Assembly: GCF_005876955.1 (NCBI RefSeq)
Contig: NZ_SSCL01000012.1
Location: 78,105 to 142,104 of the forward strand
Origin: Sinomonas gamaensis
Lineage (GTDB): Bacteria; Actinomycetota; Actinomycetes; Actinomycetales; Micrococcaceae
DNA length: 64,000 bases
Reading direction: 5' to 3'
Shown here: positions 8,558 to 17,407 of the stretch, in pieces
Layout of the letters: every line of letters starts with the position of its first letter
How positions within the stretch are numbered: the stretch's first letter is position 1
Notes under the pieces: generated by a model
Database searches by the model: none
What the model saw: only the letters and a program-made list of their open reading frames with translations
What the model was told of the DNA's origin: nothing
Translations under genes and position numbers: made by a program

Positions 8558-9672
8558 GCGAAGAAACCGTGGAGACCAACACCATGCAGGACACGCAGTA
8601 CATCCAGTTCTTCGACGGGGGCACCGAGCCCACACTCGCCGCCCTCGGCGGCAAGGGGGCCTCCCTCGTGACGATGACCGCCGCGGGCATGCCGGTCCCG
8701 CCCGGCTTCGTCATCACGACGGCGCAGTTCGACGTGTTCATGGCCGAATCCGGGATCACGGGCCGAGTCCACGCGCTCCTGGCCGGGCTCAACCCAGACG
8801 ACGTCGCCGAGGTCGACGCAGTCTCCGCCGCGATCCGCGCCGACATCGAGTCGTGCCCGGTCCCGGCCGACGCGCGGGCCCAGACGCTGACCGCTTACGC
8901 GGCCCTCCAGTCCCGCTTCGACGAGCCGGTCCCGGTGGCCGTGCGCTCGAGCGCGACGGCGGAGGACCTCCCCGACGCCTCGTTCGCAGGCCAGCAGGAC
9001 ACATACCTGTGGCTCGAGGGCTTCGACGCCGTGGGCGAGCACATCCGCAAGTGCTGGGCCTCGCTCTACACCTCCCGCGCCATCACGTACCGCCTCAAGA
9101 ACAACATCCCGGACGAGGGCCTCTCGATGGCCGTCGTGGTGCAGAAGATGGTCAACGCGAAGGCCTCGGGCGTCGCCATGACGCTCAACCCGGCCAACGG
9201 GGACCGCTCCAAGATCACGATCGACGCGAGCTACGGCGTGGGCGAGATGGTCGTCTCCGGCCAGGTCACCCCGGACAACATCGTCCTGGACAAGGTCACC
9301 TTGGCCCTGGTCGCGGAGCACCTCGGGGACAAGCAAGCCGAACTGGTCCCCGATCCTGCCACGCGCCGGCTCGTGGAGCGCGAGGTCGACGCCGATCGCC
9401 GCGCCCGCCGCTGCCTCACCGACGCGCAGCTCACCGCCGTCGCGATGCTCGCCAAGCGAGCCGAGAAGCACTACAAGTGCCCCCAGGACATCGAGTGGGC
9501 CCTCGACGCGGACCTGCCCGAGGACGAGAACCTCCTGCTCCTGCAGGCACGCCCAGAGACGGTCCACTCGGCCAAGCCCAAGGCGACACCTCAGCCAGCG
9601 GCGAGCACGCCGACGGCGGGCGGCGCCGCGACGCCTGGCTTCAGCTGGGGCTCCATCAAGCTCACTGCCTAG
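8554..9672 (+). CDS. PEP-synthase-like ATP-binding subunit of aryl phosphate synthase (CreH/CreI type)
   Basis: A 372-residue protein equal to the N-terminal ATP-grasp part of PEP synthase alone. The signature RSSATAEDLPDASFAGQQ starts at Arg131 and the C-terminal block ends in QARPETV, as in PEP synthase. A Pro/Ala/Thr-rich tail follows. It lacks the phospho-His and PEP-binding domains, and the next gene supplies the phospho-His domain. Sizes of about 40 and 70 kDa match the two core subunits of Thauera phenylphosphate synthase and the CreHI pair that makes 4-cresyl phosphate. Expected role: ATP-dependent phosphorylation of the swivelling His of the partner. The GTG start overlaps the P450 stop, giving translational coupling. 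Confidence 0.85.
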   Translation: MSEETVETNTMQDTQYIQFFDGGTEPTLAALGGKGASLVTMTAAGMPVPPGFVITTAQFDVFMAESGITGRVHALLAGLNPDDVAEVDAVSAAIRADIESCPVPADARAQTLTAYAALQSRFDEPVPVAVRSSATAEDLPDASFAGQQDTYLWLEGFDAVGEHIRKCWASLYTSRAITYRLKNNIPDEGLSMAVVVQKMVNAKASGVAMTLNPANGDRSKITIDASYGVGEMVVSGQVTPDNIVLDKVTLALVAEHLGDKQAELVPDPATRRLVEREVDADRRARRCLTDAQLTAVAMLAKRAEKHYKCPQDIEWALDADLPEDENLLLLQARPETVHSAKPKATPQPAASTPTAGGAATPGFSWGSIKLTA

Positions 9673-9726
9673 CCCACCACCCCTCAGAAGCACGAAGAGA
9701 AACACGAACAGAAAAAGGACACGCCA

Positions 9727-11616
9727 ATGTCGATGAAGTCCTTCCCGAAGCCCTCGGAGCTCCCGGTCCCCGCCGGCGCAGAAGGCTGGGAGAAGCTCTA
9801 CCCCTACTACCTCGTGTTCCAGGACAAGCTCAGGGAGCAGGAGGACGCCAAGTTCTGGTTCTGCGACAGCCAGCACTGGCCCACGGTGTTCAAGCCGTTC
9901 GAGACGATCGGCGGGGAGTTCGCCGTCAAGTGCCTGGGCCAGTACAACGCCCGCCACCTCATGATCCCCAACGCCAACGGGATCGAATTCCGCATCCACC
10001 TCGGCTACCTCTACATGAGCCCCATCCCCGTGGCCGAGGACCAGATCGCCGAGCGCGTGCCGCTGTTCGAGGAACGCGTGGGCTACTACTTCCAGAACTG
10101 GCCGCGGCTGCTCGAGGAATGGCACCGGAAGGTCCGCGGGACCATCGACGAGATGGAGAAGATCACCTTCGCCAAGCCGCCCGCCGTCGTCCCGATCGGG
10201 GACATCCACTCGGGCAAGGCCATGGACGGTTCCGAGGTGCTCCTCGACAATTACGACCGCCTGATCCAGCTCGCGTACCAGAACTGGCAGTACCACTTCG
10301 AGTTCCTCAACCTCGGCTACATCGCGTACCTGGACTTCTTCAACTTCTGCAAGGAGGTCTTCCCGAACATCCCCGACCAGTCGATTGCGACGATGGTCCA
10401 GGGCGTGGACATGGAGCTGTTCCGCCCGGACGACGAGCTCAAGGGCCTCGCGGCCCTCGCCGTCGAGCTCGGCCTCCAGCCCGCCTTCGCGGACACGGAC
10501 GACGCTGAGGGCACCCTCGCGGCGATCCAAGCCTCCCCGGGCGGCGAGCACTGGCTGAAGCGCTGGGACGAGGCGCACGAGCCGTGGTTCAACTTCACCG
10601 TGGGCAACGGCTTCTACGGGCATGACAAGTACTGGAACGAGCACCCCGAGATCCCGCTGGGCTACATCAAGGACTACATCGCGCGGCTCGACGCGGGACA
10701 GCAGATCCTCCGTCCCGTCGAGGAGCTCGTCGCCGAGAAGGAGCGGATCGTCGAGGAGTACCGCGAGCTGCTCGACGGCGACATCTTGGCTCAGTTCGAT
10801 GCCAAGCGCGCCCTCGCCGCTCAGTGCTACCCCTACGTGGAGAACCACAACTTCTACATCGAGCACTGGACCATGGGCGTGTTCTGGCGCAAGATCCGCG
10901 AACTCTCCCGGATCTTCCACGCCGAGGGCTTCTGGAACGAGCCGGACGATCTGCTCTACCTCGGCCGCAACGAGGTCCGCGACGCGCTCTTCGACCTCGT
11001 GACGTGGTGGGGCGTCGGTGCCGCACAGCCGATCGGCCCGAGCTATTGGCCTGAGGAGATCGAGCGGCGCCGCAAGATCGTCGACGCGCTCAAAACCGCC
11101 CGCCCGGCGCCCGCGCTCAACACCCCGCCCGCGTCGATCACCGAACCGTTCACCCGCATGCTCTGGGGCATCACCACAGAGCAGGTCCAGCAGTGGCTCG
11201 GCGAGGGCGAAGCGGTCGACGGCGGCGGCCTGCGCGGCATGGCGGCATCGCCCGGGGTCGTGGAGGGCCCGGCCCGTGTGGTCACCGACGCGGACCAGCT
11301 CTCCGAGGTCCAGCAGGGCGAGATCCTCGTCGCCCCCGTCACCGCGCCCTCGTGGGGCCCGATCTTCGGCAAGATCGCCGCGACCGTCACGGATATCGGC
11401 GGCATGATGAGCCACGCCGCGATCGTGTGCCGCGAGTACGGCCTCCCCGCCGTGACCGGCACCGGCTCGGCCTCCACGACCATCCGTACCGGCCAGCGGC
11501 TGCGGGTCGACGGGACGAAGGGCGTCGTGGAGATCCTCGACGCTCCCATTCTCGAAGGCCCGGGAGCCCACAGCCATGAGCATGGCGAGAACCTGCAGGA
11601 GCCCGCGCATGCCTGA
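9727..11616 (+). CDS. PEP-utilising phospho-His subunit of aryl phosphate synthase (CreH/CreI type)
   Basis: A 629-residue protein. Residues about 490-610 form a PEP-utilising mobile domain with GGMMSHAAIVCREYGLPAV; His563 is the expected phosphorylated residue. The large N-terminal part (1-480) is rich in Trp, Tyr, Phe and His and has no PEP-synthase TIM barrel; it resembles the substrate-binding part of phenylphosphate synthase subunit 1. The predicted reaction takes phosphate from the ATP-grasp partner onto His563 and passes it to a phenolic hydroxyl. The C-terminus overlaps the SDR start. Which of the names CreH or CreI applies I cannot say. The final residues are His/Glu-rich, of unknown use. 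Confidence 0.82.
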   Translation: MSMKSFPKPSELPVPAGAEGWEKLYPYYLVFQDKLREQEDAKFWFCDSQHWPTVFKPFETIGGEFAVKCLGQYNARHLMIPNANGIEFRIHLGYLYMSPIPVAEDQIAERVPLFEERVGYYFQNWPRLLEEWHRKVRGTIDEMEKITFAKPPAVVPIGDIHSGKAMDGSEVLLDNYDRLIQLAYQNWQYHFEFLNLGYIAYLDFFNFCKEVFPNIPDQSIATMVQGVDMELFRPDDELKGLAALAVELGLQPAFADTDDAEGTLAAIQASPGGEHWLKRWDEAHEPWFNFTVGNGFYGHDKYWNEHPEIPLGYIKDYIARLDAGQQILRPVEELVAEKERIVEEYRELLDGDILAQFDAKRALAAQCYPYVENHNFYIEHWTMGVFWRKIRELSRIFHAEGFWNEPDDLLYLGRNEVRDALFDLVTWWGVGAAQPIGPSYWPEEIERRRKIVDALKTARPAPALNTPPASITEPFTRMLWGITTEQVQQWLGEGEAVDGGGLRGMAASPGVVEGPARVVTDADQLSEVQQGEILVAPVTAPSWGPIFGKIAATVTDIGGMMSHAAIVCREYGLPAVTGTGSASTTIRTGQRLRVDGTKGVVEILDAPILEGPGAHSHEHGENLQEPAHA

Positions 11617-12364
11617 GCAGCGGACGGCAGTCATCACGGGCGCGGCCGGGGGGCTGGGCCGGGCCTTCGCCCTCGGCTTCGCCTCGCGCGGCTACCGGGT
11701 GGCAGCCGCCGACGTGAATGCAGCCGGGGCCGAGGAGACGGCACAGCTCGTCCGCGCGACAGGCGCCGGCAGGAACACAGCGATCGGCCTGAAGGTCGAC
11801 GTCACCGATGTGGCGTCCACCGAGGCGATGGCCGCCGAAGCCGCCGAGTTCGGCAAGGGTCGGATCGACGTCGTCGTCAACAACGCCGCGATCTACGCGA
11901 CCGTGACCCGCAGCCCGTTCGAGCAGATCGACCCCGCGGAGTGGGACCTCGTGATGGGCGTGAACCTGAAAGGCCCGTGGCTCGTGACCCGGGCAGCCAG
12001 CCCGTACCTGGGCGAGGGCGGGCGGGTCATCAACCTCTCCAGCGCGACGATCTACTCCGGGTCCGAACAGTGGGCCCACTACGTGGCCAGCAAGGGAGGG
12101 GTCGTCGCACTGACCCGGGTCCTGGCGAAGGAACTCGGCCGGCGCGGCATCACCGTCAATGCGATCGCCCCCGGGTTCACCCTCACCGAGGCCAGCTACG
12201 GGCTCATGGAGAACGCCGAGACGTATGGGGTGGACCGGGGCGCGATCAAGCGGGCCAGCCGGCCCGAGGACATCGTCGGCGCCGCGCTCTTCCTCGCCAG
12301 CCCCGACTCCGCCTACATGACCGGCCAGACCCTCGTGGTCGACGGCGGCCGGCAGTTCATCTGA
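11609..12364 (+). CDS. Short-chain dehydrogenase/reductase of the aromatic cluster
   Basis: A 251-residue classical SDR: TGAAGGLG nucleotide motif near residue 11, NNAA at about 90, catalytic Ser in INLSSATIYSGS and YVASKGG for the Tyr/Lys pair, then a C-terminal TLVVDGG. ATG 11609 is preferred over the upstream ATG because AGGA lies nine bases before it and it overlaps the previous stop. In a CreHI-type pathway an alcohol dehydrogenase helps turn 4-hydroxybenzyl alcohol into the aldehyde; this SDR is the only alcohol dehydrogenase candidate in the cluster. Cofactor (probably NAD) and substrate are inferred. Confidence 0.82.
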   Translation: MPEQRTAVITGAAGGLGRAFALGFASRGYRVAAADVNAAGAEETAQLVRATGAGRNTAIGLKVDVTDVASTEAMAAEAAEFGKGRIDVVVNNAAIYATVTRSPFEQIDPAEWDLVMGVNLKGPWLVTRAASPYLGEGGRVINLSSATIYSGSEQWAHYVASKGGVVALTRVLAKELGRRGITVNAIAPGFTLTEASYGLMENAETYGVDRGAIKRASRPEDIVGAALFLASPDSAYMTGQTLVVDGGRQFI

Positions 12365-12392
12365 GAAACCCCTCACCAGGAGCACACGAGCC

Positions 12393-12716
12393 ATGACCAC
12401 CACCGTCCACTACACCGACGCGGAGGGCACCGTCCGCGAGATCGAGGGACGCCCCGGCGACTCCGTGATGGAGACCGCCGTGCGCAACGGCGTCCCCGGA
12501 ATCGTCGCCGAATGCGGCGGCTCGCTCTCCTGCGCCACCTGCCACGTCTTCGTCCGCGAGGACTGCCTCGACAAGCTCCCGCCGATGGAGCCCATGGAGG
12601 ATGAGATGCTCTACGGCACCGCAGTGGATCGCGAGGAGAACTCCCGCCTCTCCTGCCAGCTCAAGCTCACCGACGGGATGGACCTGTACGTGACCACCCC
12701 CGAGACGCAGGTCTGA
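12393..12716 (+). CDS. creF: [2Fe-2S] ferredoxin (CreF-like)
   Basis: A 107-residue adrenodoxin/putidaredoxin-type ferredoxin. Cys41, Cys47, Cys50 and Cys88 have the C-x5-C-x2-C...C spacing that holds a [2Fe-2S] cluster. An acidic segment between (EPMEDEML, residues 66-73) fits P450-redoxin contact. The reductase gene begins one base after the stop. Expected role: carries electrons from the reductase to the P450 of this cluster. Function is clear from fold; pairing with this P450 is from context. Confidence 0.92.
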   Translation: MTTTVHYTDAEGTVREIEGRPGDSVMETAVRNGVPGIVAECGGSLSCATCHVFVREDCLDKLPPMEPMEDEMLYGTAVDREENSRLSCQLKLTDGMDLYVTTPETQV

Positions 12717-12717
12717 G

Positions 12718-13992
12718 ATGGCTGCCTCGACCTCGCAGCCCACAGGGCTCCTCATCATCGGTGCGAGCCAGTCCGGCGTTCAGCTCGCCGTCTCCCTCCG
12801 TGCGCTCGGCTTCGAGGAGCCCATCACGCTCCTCGGCGAGGAGAACCACCGGCCGTATCAGCGCCCTGCGCTCTCGAAAGAGTGGCTCCAAGGCGAAGTC
12901 GGCAATGAGTCCCTCATCTTCCGCTCCAACGAGTACTGGGCCGAGCACCACGTCACCCTTGTCAAGGGCGAGCGCATCCTGCGGATCGCGAATAATCGTG
13001 ACGGTTCCGGCGTCGCCGTCGCCGAGTCCGGCGCCGAGTTCCCGTTCAAGCGCCTCGCGCTCACCGTGGGAGCCCGCGCCCGGAAACTCGCGGTCGACGG
13101 CGCGGATCTCACCGGCGTCGTCTACCTCCGCAACGCCGACGACGCCCTGGCCCTCAAGGCCCTCGTCGGCGACGCGACCGACGTCGTCGTCATCGGCGGC
13201 GGGTTCATCGGCCTCGAGGCAGCGTCCAGCCTGAAGAAGATGGGCAAGAACGTCGTGGTGCTCGAGCACGGGCCTCGGCTCGTCGGCAGGGCCGTGGGCG
13301 AGGAGACCGCCGATTATTTCCTCGAGGCACACCGTGCCCGCGGACTCGACATCCGCCTCGACGCGCGCATCTCACGATTCATCCCGGAGTCGACGCCCGA
13401 CGGCGGCAAGGCCGTTGCCGCCGTCGAACTCGCAGCCGGTGAGGTGCTTCCCGCGCAGATAGTGCTCGTGGGCATCGGCGTCATCCCGAACACGGAGCTT
13501 GCGGAGCAGATGGGCCTCGCGGTGGACAACGGGATCGTTGTGGACGCCCACGCCCTCGCCTCGGACGGCTCCACCGTGGCTGTGGGCGACTGCGCCAACA
13601 TGCCCAACCCCGTGCCGGGCTCCCCTGCCGGCGAGCGCATCCGGCTCGAAAGCGTCAACAACGCCATCGAGCACGCCAAGGTCGCGGCGTACTCGCTCAT
13701 GGGCCGGCGCGAGGAGTACGCCGGGATCCCCTGGTTCTGGTCCAATCAGGCCGATCTGAAGCTCCAGATCGCGGGCCTGTCGATGGGCTTCGACCAGACC
13801 GTCGTGCGGCGGGACGACGAGCGCGGGAAGTTCTCGGTCCTCTATTACCGCGGCGGAAGGATCATCGCCGCGGACTGCGTCAACGCGCCCCTGGACTTCA
13901 TGGCCGTCAAGAACGCCCTCGCGAAGGGCCAGAACATCCCCGCCGACGCGGCGGGCGATCCCACCGTCCAGCTCAAGTCGCTCGCCGGCTGA
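12718..13992 (+). CDS. creE: FAD-dependent ferredoxin reductase (CreE-like)
   Basis: A 424-residue putidaredoxin-reductase-type flavoprotein. An FAD-binding GASQSG segment lies at about residue 16, the NAD-binding VVIGGGFIGLEAAS at about 158, and VAVGDCANMPNP at about 283 gives the second FAD contact; the C-terminal Reductase_C-like domain follows. Length is typical. It is tightly coupled to the ferredoxin (ATG one base after its stop). Together with the ferredoxin and P450 it forms a complete three-part class I P450 system, as CreJEF does. Confidence 0.92.
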   Translation: MAASTSQPTGLLIIGASQSGVQLAVSLRALGFEEPITLLGEENHRPYQRPALSKEWLQGEVGNESLIFRSNEYWAEHHVTLVKGERILRIANNRDGSGVAVAESGAEFPFKRLALTVGARARKLAVDGADLTGVVYLRNADDALALKALVGDATDVVVIGGGFIGLEAASSLKKMGKNVVVLEHGPRLVGRAVGEETADYFLEAHRARGLDIRLDARISRFIPESTPDGGKAVAAVELAAGEVLPAQIVLVGIGVIPNTELAEQMGLAVDNGIVVDAHALASDGSTVAVGDCANMPNPVPGSPAGERIRLESVNNAIEHAKVAAYSLMGRREEYAGIPWFWSNQADLKLQIAGLSMGFDQTVVRRDDERGKFSVLYYRGGRIIAADCVNAPLDFMAVKNALAKGQNIPADAAGDPTVQLKSLAG

Positions 13993-14019
13993 GCCGCCTA
14001 CCTCGCACCGGGAGGACGC

Positions 14020-14733
14020 ATGACCGAGAACACCATCGCCGTCGACCATGCCAAGGCCGAGGCCTTCGAGGCGGCCTACCCCGCCCGGCCGATCCCCGCT
14101 GAGGGCCACGTGGACACGCGGCCCATCAGCGAGACGCCGAGTGCCGCCCGCTCCCTCGACCCGCTCTGGCGAGCCGTGGCCACCTACACCCGCGCCCGCG
14201 GGAACGACATCCACCTGCCCATCTCGGTTGCCTACGCCGAGCGGCTGTGCGCCGCCTACCCCGACGCCGATCGGGAGCTCGTGCTCGTCGCGACCCTCCT
14301 GCATGACACCGGCTGGGCCCGAGTCGACGAGTCCCGCATCCTTTCCGAGGGCTTCACCGGGGACTGGCGCAAGGCCCAGATCCGCTACGAACACGAGCAC
14401 CAGGGCTGCCTCGTGGCACGCGAAGTGCTGCCGGGGCTGGGGTACTCGGAGGAGTTCGTCGAGCGGGTCGTCGCCATCATCGATGGCCACGACACCCGAC
14501 ACGTGGCCTACTCCCTCGAGGACGCCCTCGTCCGGGACGCCGACCGGCTCTGGAGATTCGACCATGCCGGGATCGCCCTCGCCTCCTCGTGGTTCGGAAT
14601 GGACCCAGCCAGCTACACCGACAGGCTCGCCGCGGAGATCGTGCCAGAACTCATCACCGCCGCGGCCGTCGAGATGGCCACCGCCGACCTCGCCCGCTCC
14701 AACGCCCTGCTCAAGACAGGAGTGCTCCGATGA
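14020..14733 (+). CDS. creD: HD-domain phosphohydrolase (CreD-like)
   Basis: A 237-residue HD-superfamily hydrolase with His65, His95-Asp96 (LLHDTGW), DGHDTRH near 155 and RDADRLWRF near 175. GGGAGGA precedes the ATG. CreD of C. glutamicum is the phosphohydrolase that removes phosphate from oxidised aryl phosphates, and this gene sits in the matching place, between the ferredoxin reductase and aldehyde dehydrogenase. It is paralogous to the HD gene at 5594; the extra N-terminal 40 residues distinguish it. It overlaps the next gene by ATGA. Substrate is inferred. Confidence 0.8.
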   Translation: MTENTIAVDHAKAEAFEAAYPARPIPAEGHVDTRPISETPSAARSLDPLWRAVATYTRARGNDIHLPISVAYAERLCAAYPDADRELVLVATLLHDTGWARVDESRILSEGFTGDWRKAQIRYEHEHQGCLVAREVLPGLGYSEEFVERVVAIIDGHDTRHVAYSLEDALVRDADRLWRFDHAGIALASSWFGMDPASYTDRLAAEIVPELITAAAVEMATADLARSNALLKTGVLR

Positions 14734-16295
14734 CCACCACGCCCGTCCAGCGGACCGAGAGCGGCGCGCCGGCGCCGTCGTCCGCCGATGCGCGGGCGAG
14801 GCGCACCTCGCTCGACCTGCCCTACACACTGGTGGACGACATGTTCATCGACGGCGCCTACACCCCCGCCTCCGGCGCCGGCCGCAACCCCGTCACCGAC
14901 CCGGCCACGGGCGAGGTCTGGGGCGGCGTGCCGGACGGCTCGGCGGAGGACCTCGACGCAGCAGTGGGCGCCGCACGCAGGGCGTTCGACGCCGGCCCCT
15001 GGCCCAGGTTCTCCCCCTCCCAGCGTGCGGCGTACCTGATGCGGATCGCGGACGAGATCGAGGCCCGCGCCGAGACCCTGGCCCTGACGAACACGCGTGA
15101 GAACGGGTCCCCGATCACCGAGACCCGAGGAGCCGCGGCGAACGCTGCAGGAATCTTCCGGTACTTCGCCACACTCGCCGAGTACCTCGAGAAAGACGAT
15201 GTGCGTCCCTTCCCGTTCGCGCCGGGCCAGGAGTCCGTGGTGCGGCGCGACCCGGTGGGCGTGTGCGCGCTGATCGCGCCGTGGAACTTCCCGATCAACC
15301 TCGTGGTCATCAAGCTCGCCCCCGCGCTGCTGGCAGGGTGCACGGCGGTGATCAAGCCGGCCTCGCCCACGCCGCTCTCGATCCGGTTCATCATCGACGC
15401 CGTCGCCGCCGCAGGAGTGCCCGCCGGGGTCGTCAATCTCGTGACCGGATCGGGCCGCCTCGGCGACGCCCTCGTGAAGCACCCGGGCGTGGACAAGGTC
15501 GCCTTCACAGGCTCCACACCGGTGGGCCGGCGCATCGCCGCTGCCTGCGGTGAACTGCTGCGCCCGGTCACCCTCGAGCTCGGCGGGAAGTCCAGCGCCA
15601 TCGTCCTCCCCGACGCCGACCTCGACTCCATGGCCAAGGTCCTCATCCGCTCCTCCATGCGCAACACCGGCCAGACCTGCTACATCTCCACCCGGATCCT
15701 CGCCCCAGCCTCACGGCACGATGAGGTGGTGGACATGGCGACCTCGGTGATCTCGGCGGCACCCCAGGGCGACCCGCTCGACCCCGCCACCGTGTTCGGG
15801 CCCAGCGCAACCAAAGCGCAGTACGAGACCGTCATGCACTACATAGAGTCGGGACTCGCCGAAGGCGCAAGGGCCACGACGGGCGGCCGGGCCGCGTCGC
15901 CGGCCGACGGGCTCGAAGGAGGCTACTTCATCGAACCGACCGTGTTCGCCGACGTCACACCGGCCATGCGCGTGGCCCGGGAGGAGATCTTCGGGCCAGT
16001 CCTGACGATCCTGAAGTACGACGACGGCGGACCGGGCGGCGGGCTCGACGAGGCGGTCGCGCTGGCCAACAACACCGAATTCGGGCTCGGCGGGCTCGTC
16101 TTCTCCTCCGACCCCGACGCCGCCTTGGCAGTGGCAGACCGGGTGGACACCGGCTCGATCGGCATTAACTTCTTCGCCTCGAACCACTCCGCCCCCTTCG
16201 GAGGACGGCACGATTCCGGGCTCGGAACCGAGTACGGCATCGAGGGCCTTGCTGCCTACCTGACCTACAAGTCGATCCACCGGAACGCACGGTAG
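14730..16295 (+). CDS. NAD(P)-dependent aldehyde dehydrogenase of the aromatic cluster
   Basis: A 521-residue member of the ALDH superfamily. Catalytic residues are visible: Glu283 in LELGGKSS and Cys317 in NTGQTCYIS; PWNFPINLVV and FTGSTPVGRRIA are cofactor-binding stretches. The open frame extends back to 14589, but ATG 14730 overlaps the previous stop by ATGA and fits the usual length. Predicted role: oxidation of an aromatic aldehyde (4-hydroxybenzaldehyde if the substrate is 4-cresol) to the acid. It ends the cluster; no gene for further ring cleavage is in the window. Confidence 0.88.
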   Translation: MTTTPVQRTESGAPAPSSADARARRTSLDLPYTLVDDMFIDGAYTPASGAGRNPVTDPATGEVWGGVPDGSAEDLDAAVGAARRAFDAGPWPRFSPSQRAAYLMRIADEIEARAETLALTNTRENGSPITETRGAAANAAGIFRYFATLAEYLEKDDVRPFPFAPGQESVVRRDPVGVCALIAPWNFPINLVVIKLAPALLAGCTAVIKPASPTPLSIRFIIDAVAAAGVPAGVVNLVTGSGRLGDALVKHPGVDKVAFTGSTPVGRRIAAACGELLRPVTLELGGKSSAIVLPDADLDSMAKVLIRSSMRNTGQTCYISTRILAPASRHDEVVDMATSVISAAPQGDPLDPATVFGPSATKAQYETVMHYIESGLAEGARATTGGRAASPADGLEGGYFIEPTVFADVTPAMRVAREEIFGPVLTILKYDDGGPGGGLDEAVALANNTEFGLGGLVFSSDPDAALAVADRVDTGSIGINFFASNHSAPFGGRHDSGLGTEYGIEGLAAYLTYKSIHRNAR

Positions 16296-16429
16296 GCCTG
16301 CACGCACGGGCGCCTCTGGGAGGCGCACCCCACCAGCCCAACTAGGATCTGCTTTCCCAGGGCTGAGCTATCGACTCCCGCAGCAGGCAGGAGGACGATT
16401 GAAGGGCAGTCACCACGAGGAGGCATGTG

Positions 16430-16633
16430 ATGTGCTACGCGTCGAGCAACGACTTCGGGTGGGGTGCCAGGAAAGAAACCGGGCGCCGGCCTGAAGCGAA
16501 ACCGGAAACCCCTGCGGAAACTCCGGCGAAGCGGGTCAAGGCACCGGACTTCACGTTCTTGGCGTTCCCCAGGTGGCGCAGGACGCCTGCGCCCCGCACC
16601 CCCTCCGCCGAAGGGACCAAGGAGAGGGTCTGA
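16430..16633 (+). CDS. Small hypothetical protein
   Basis: A 67-residue ORF with a very strong ribosome site, GAGGAGG at 16417-16423, six bases before ATG 16430 (an in-frame GTG lies one codon earlier). It starts MCYASSNDFGW, has a Glu/Pro/Lys-rich middle and a C-terminal FTFLAFPRWRR segment. I recognise no domain. A short basic tail and the ribosome site argue for a real gene. It sits alone between the aldehyde dehydrogenase and a terminator-like hairpin. Confidence 0.55.
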   Translation: MCYASSNDFGWGARKETGRRPEAKPETPAETPAKRVKAPDFTFLAFPRWRRTPAPRTPSAEGTKERV

Positions 16634-16671
16634 TGTCCGGCCCACGGCCGGACAAGAGTCAGTGGTCAACG

Positions 16672-16698
16672 GAGGGGTCCTCGGTGAGGACCCCTCCG
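16672..16698. terminator. Strong hairpin between convergent genes
   Basis: GGAGGGGTCCTC and GAGGACCCCTCC form a perfect 12-bp stem with the loop GGT. It lies between the small rightward ORF and the leftward TetR gene, so it could end transcription from both sides. There is no clear T-tract, so it is a bidirectional hairpin rather than a textbook terminator. A smaller hairpin (TGTCCGGCC/GGCCGGACA) lies just before it at about 16635-16653. Confidence 0.65.
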
Positions 16699-16749
16699 CC
16701 GCGTCGCTCCTCTGCAACCTCGATTTGAGAGAGTTGGCCGAACCGACGG

Positions 16750-17373
16750 CTATGCCGGGCCGGCGCCGGCCTCTTGTGACTGCCGCAGTCCGTCCAGGAT
16801 CCGTTCGAACGCGCGGAGGCTGGCAAGTCCGAGCTCAGGGAATTCCGCGGCGCGGACCCCGACGACCCGCACGGCGCCGACCAGCAGCCGTGCCGTCTCC
16901 TCGATGTCAATCTCGGCGAGCTCGCCCTGATCCCGGCCAGTGGTGAGTTCCCTGACGAAGTCGTCGTAGGAGGCGCGGGAGCCTGCTCCGGTCGGAGTGC
17001 CGATACTGGCATAGCGGGCTGCGGAGATGTTGTAGAAGCGGCCCAGAGAGCGGTCTTCGGCAATGTCGACCATCGCGCGCGCGTGCGCTGCTATGCGCTC
17101 GCGCCACGATGTCGAGTCGGCCTGGATGGCTTGGACCCGCTGGATGAACTTCAGGCCCGCGAGCTCGTAGGCCTTCGTCGCCATTTCTTCCATTCCGCCG
17201 GGGAAGTGAGCGTACAGCGTGGCCCTGGAGACGCCTGCCTGAGCGGCGATCTGCTCGACGACGGGGCCGTCAGCGGAGTCGGCGGCGATCACGTCGATCA
17301 CAGCCTCGAGGATCTCCGTCTGCGTCTGAACGCGCTGCCTGTCCCGCAGCGACTTGGGTTCCCTGGCCATCAT
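16750..17373 (-). CDS. TetR family transcriptional regulator
   Basis: A 207-residue TetR-type repressor. The N-terminal HTH (about residues 15-62) reads VEQIAAQAGVSRATLYAHFPG, the typical recognition helix with TLY-FP. The rest is an all-helical ligand-binding domain with no recognised ligand class. It is divergent from the small ORF/kinase/aminotransferase operon at 17506, with about 130 bases between, so it probably represses that operon and itself. Possible operator repeats are listed separately. Confidence 0.88.
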   Translation of the reverse strand: MMAREPKSLRDRQRVQTQTEILEAVIDVIAADSADGPVVEQIAAQAGVSRATLYAHFPGGMEEMATKAYELAGLKFIQRVQAIQADSTSWRERIAAHARAMVDIAEDRSLGRFYNISAARYASIGTPTGAGSRASYDDFVRELTTGRDQGELAEIDIEETARLLVGAVRVVGVRAAEFPELGLASLRAFERILDGLRQSQEAGAGPA

Positions 17374-17407
17374 CCCCCACCCTACGCGCTCTCAGGGCCG
17401 GCAGCAG

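Noticed and set aside
8392..11637. Open frame of 1081 codons on the minus strand
   Set aside because: It lies antisense over the P450 and PEP-synthase-like genes and has the Asp/Glu/Leu/Val-rich, motif-free composition typical of antisense frames in GC-rich DNA; the plus-strand genes have clear family motifs.
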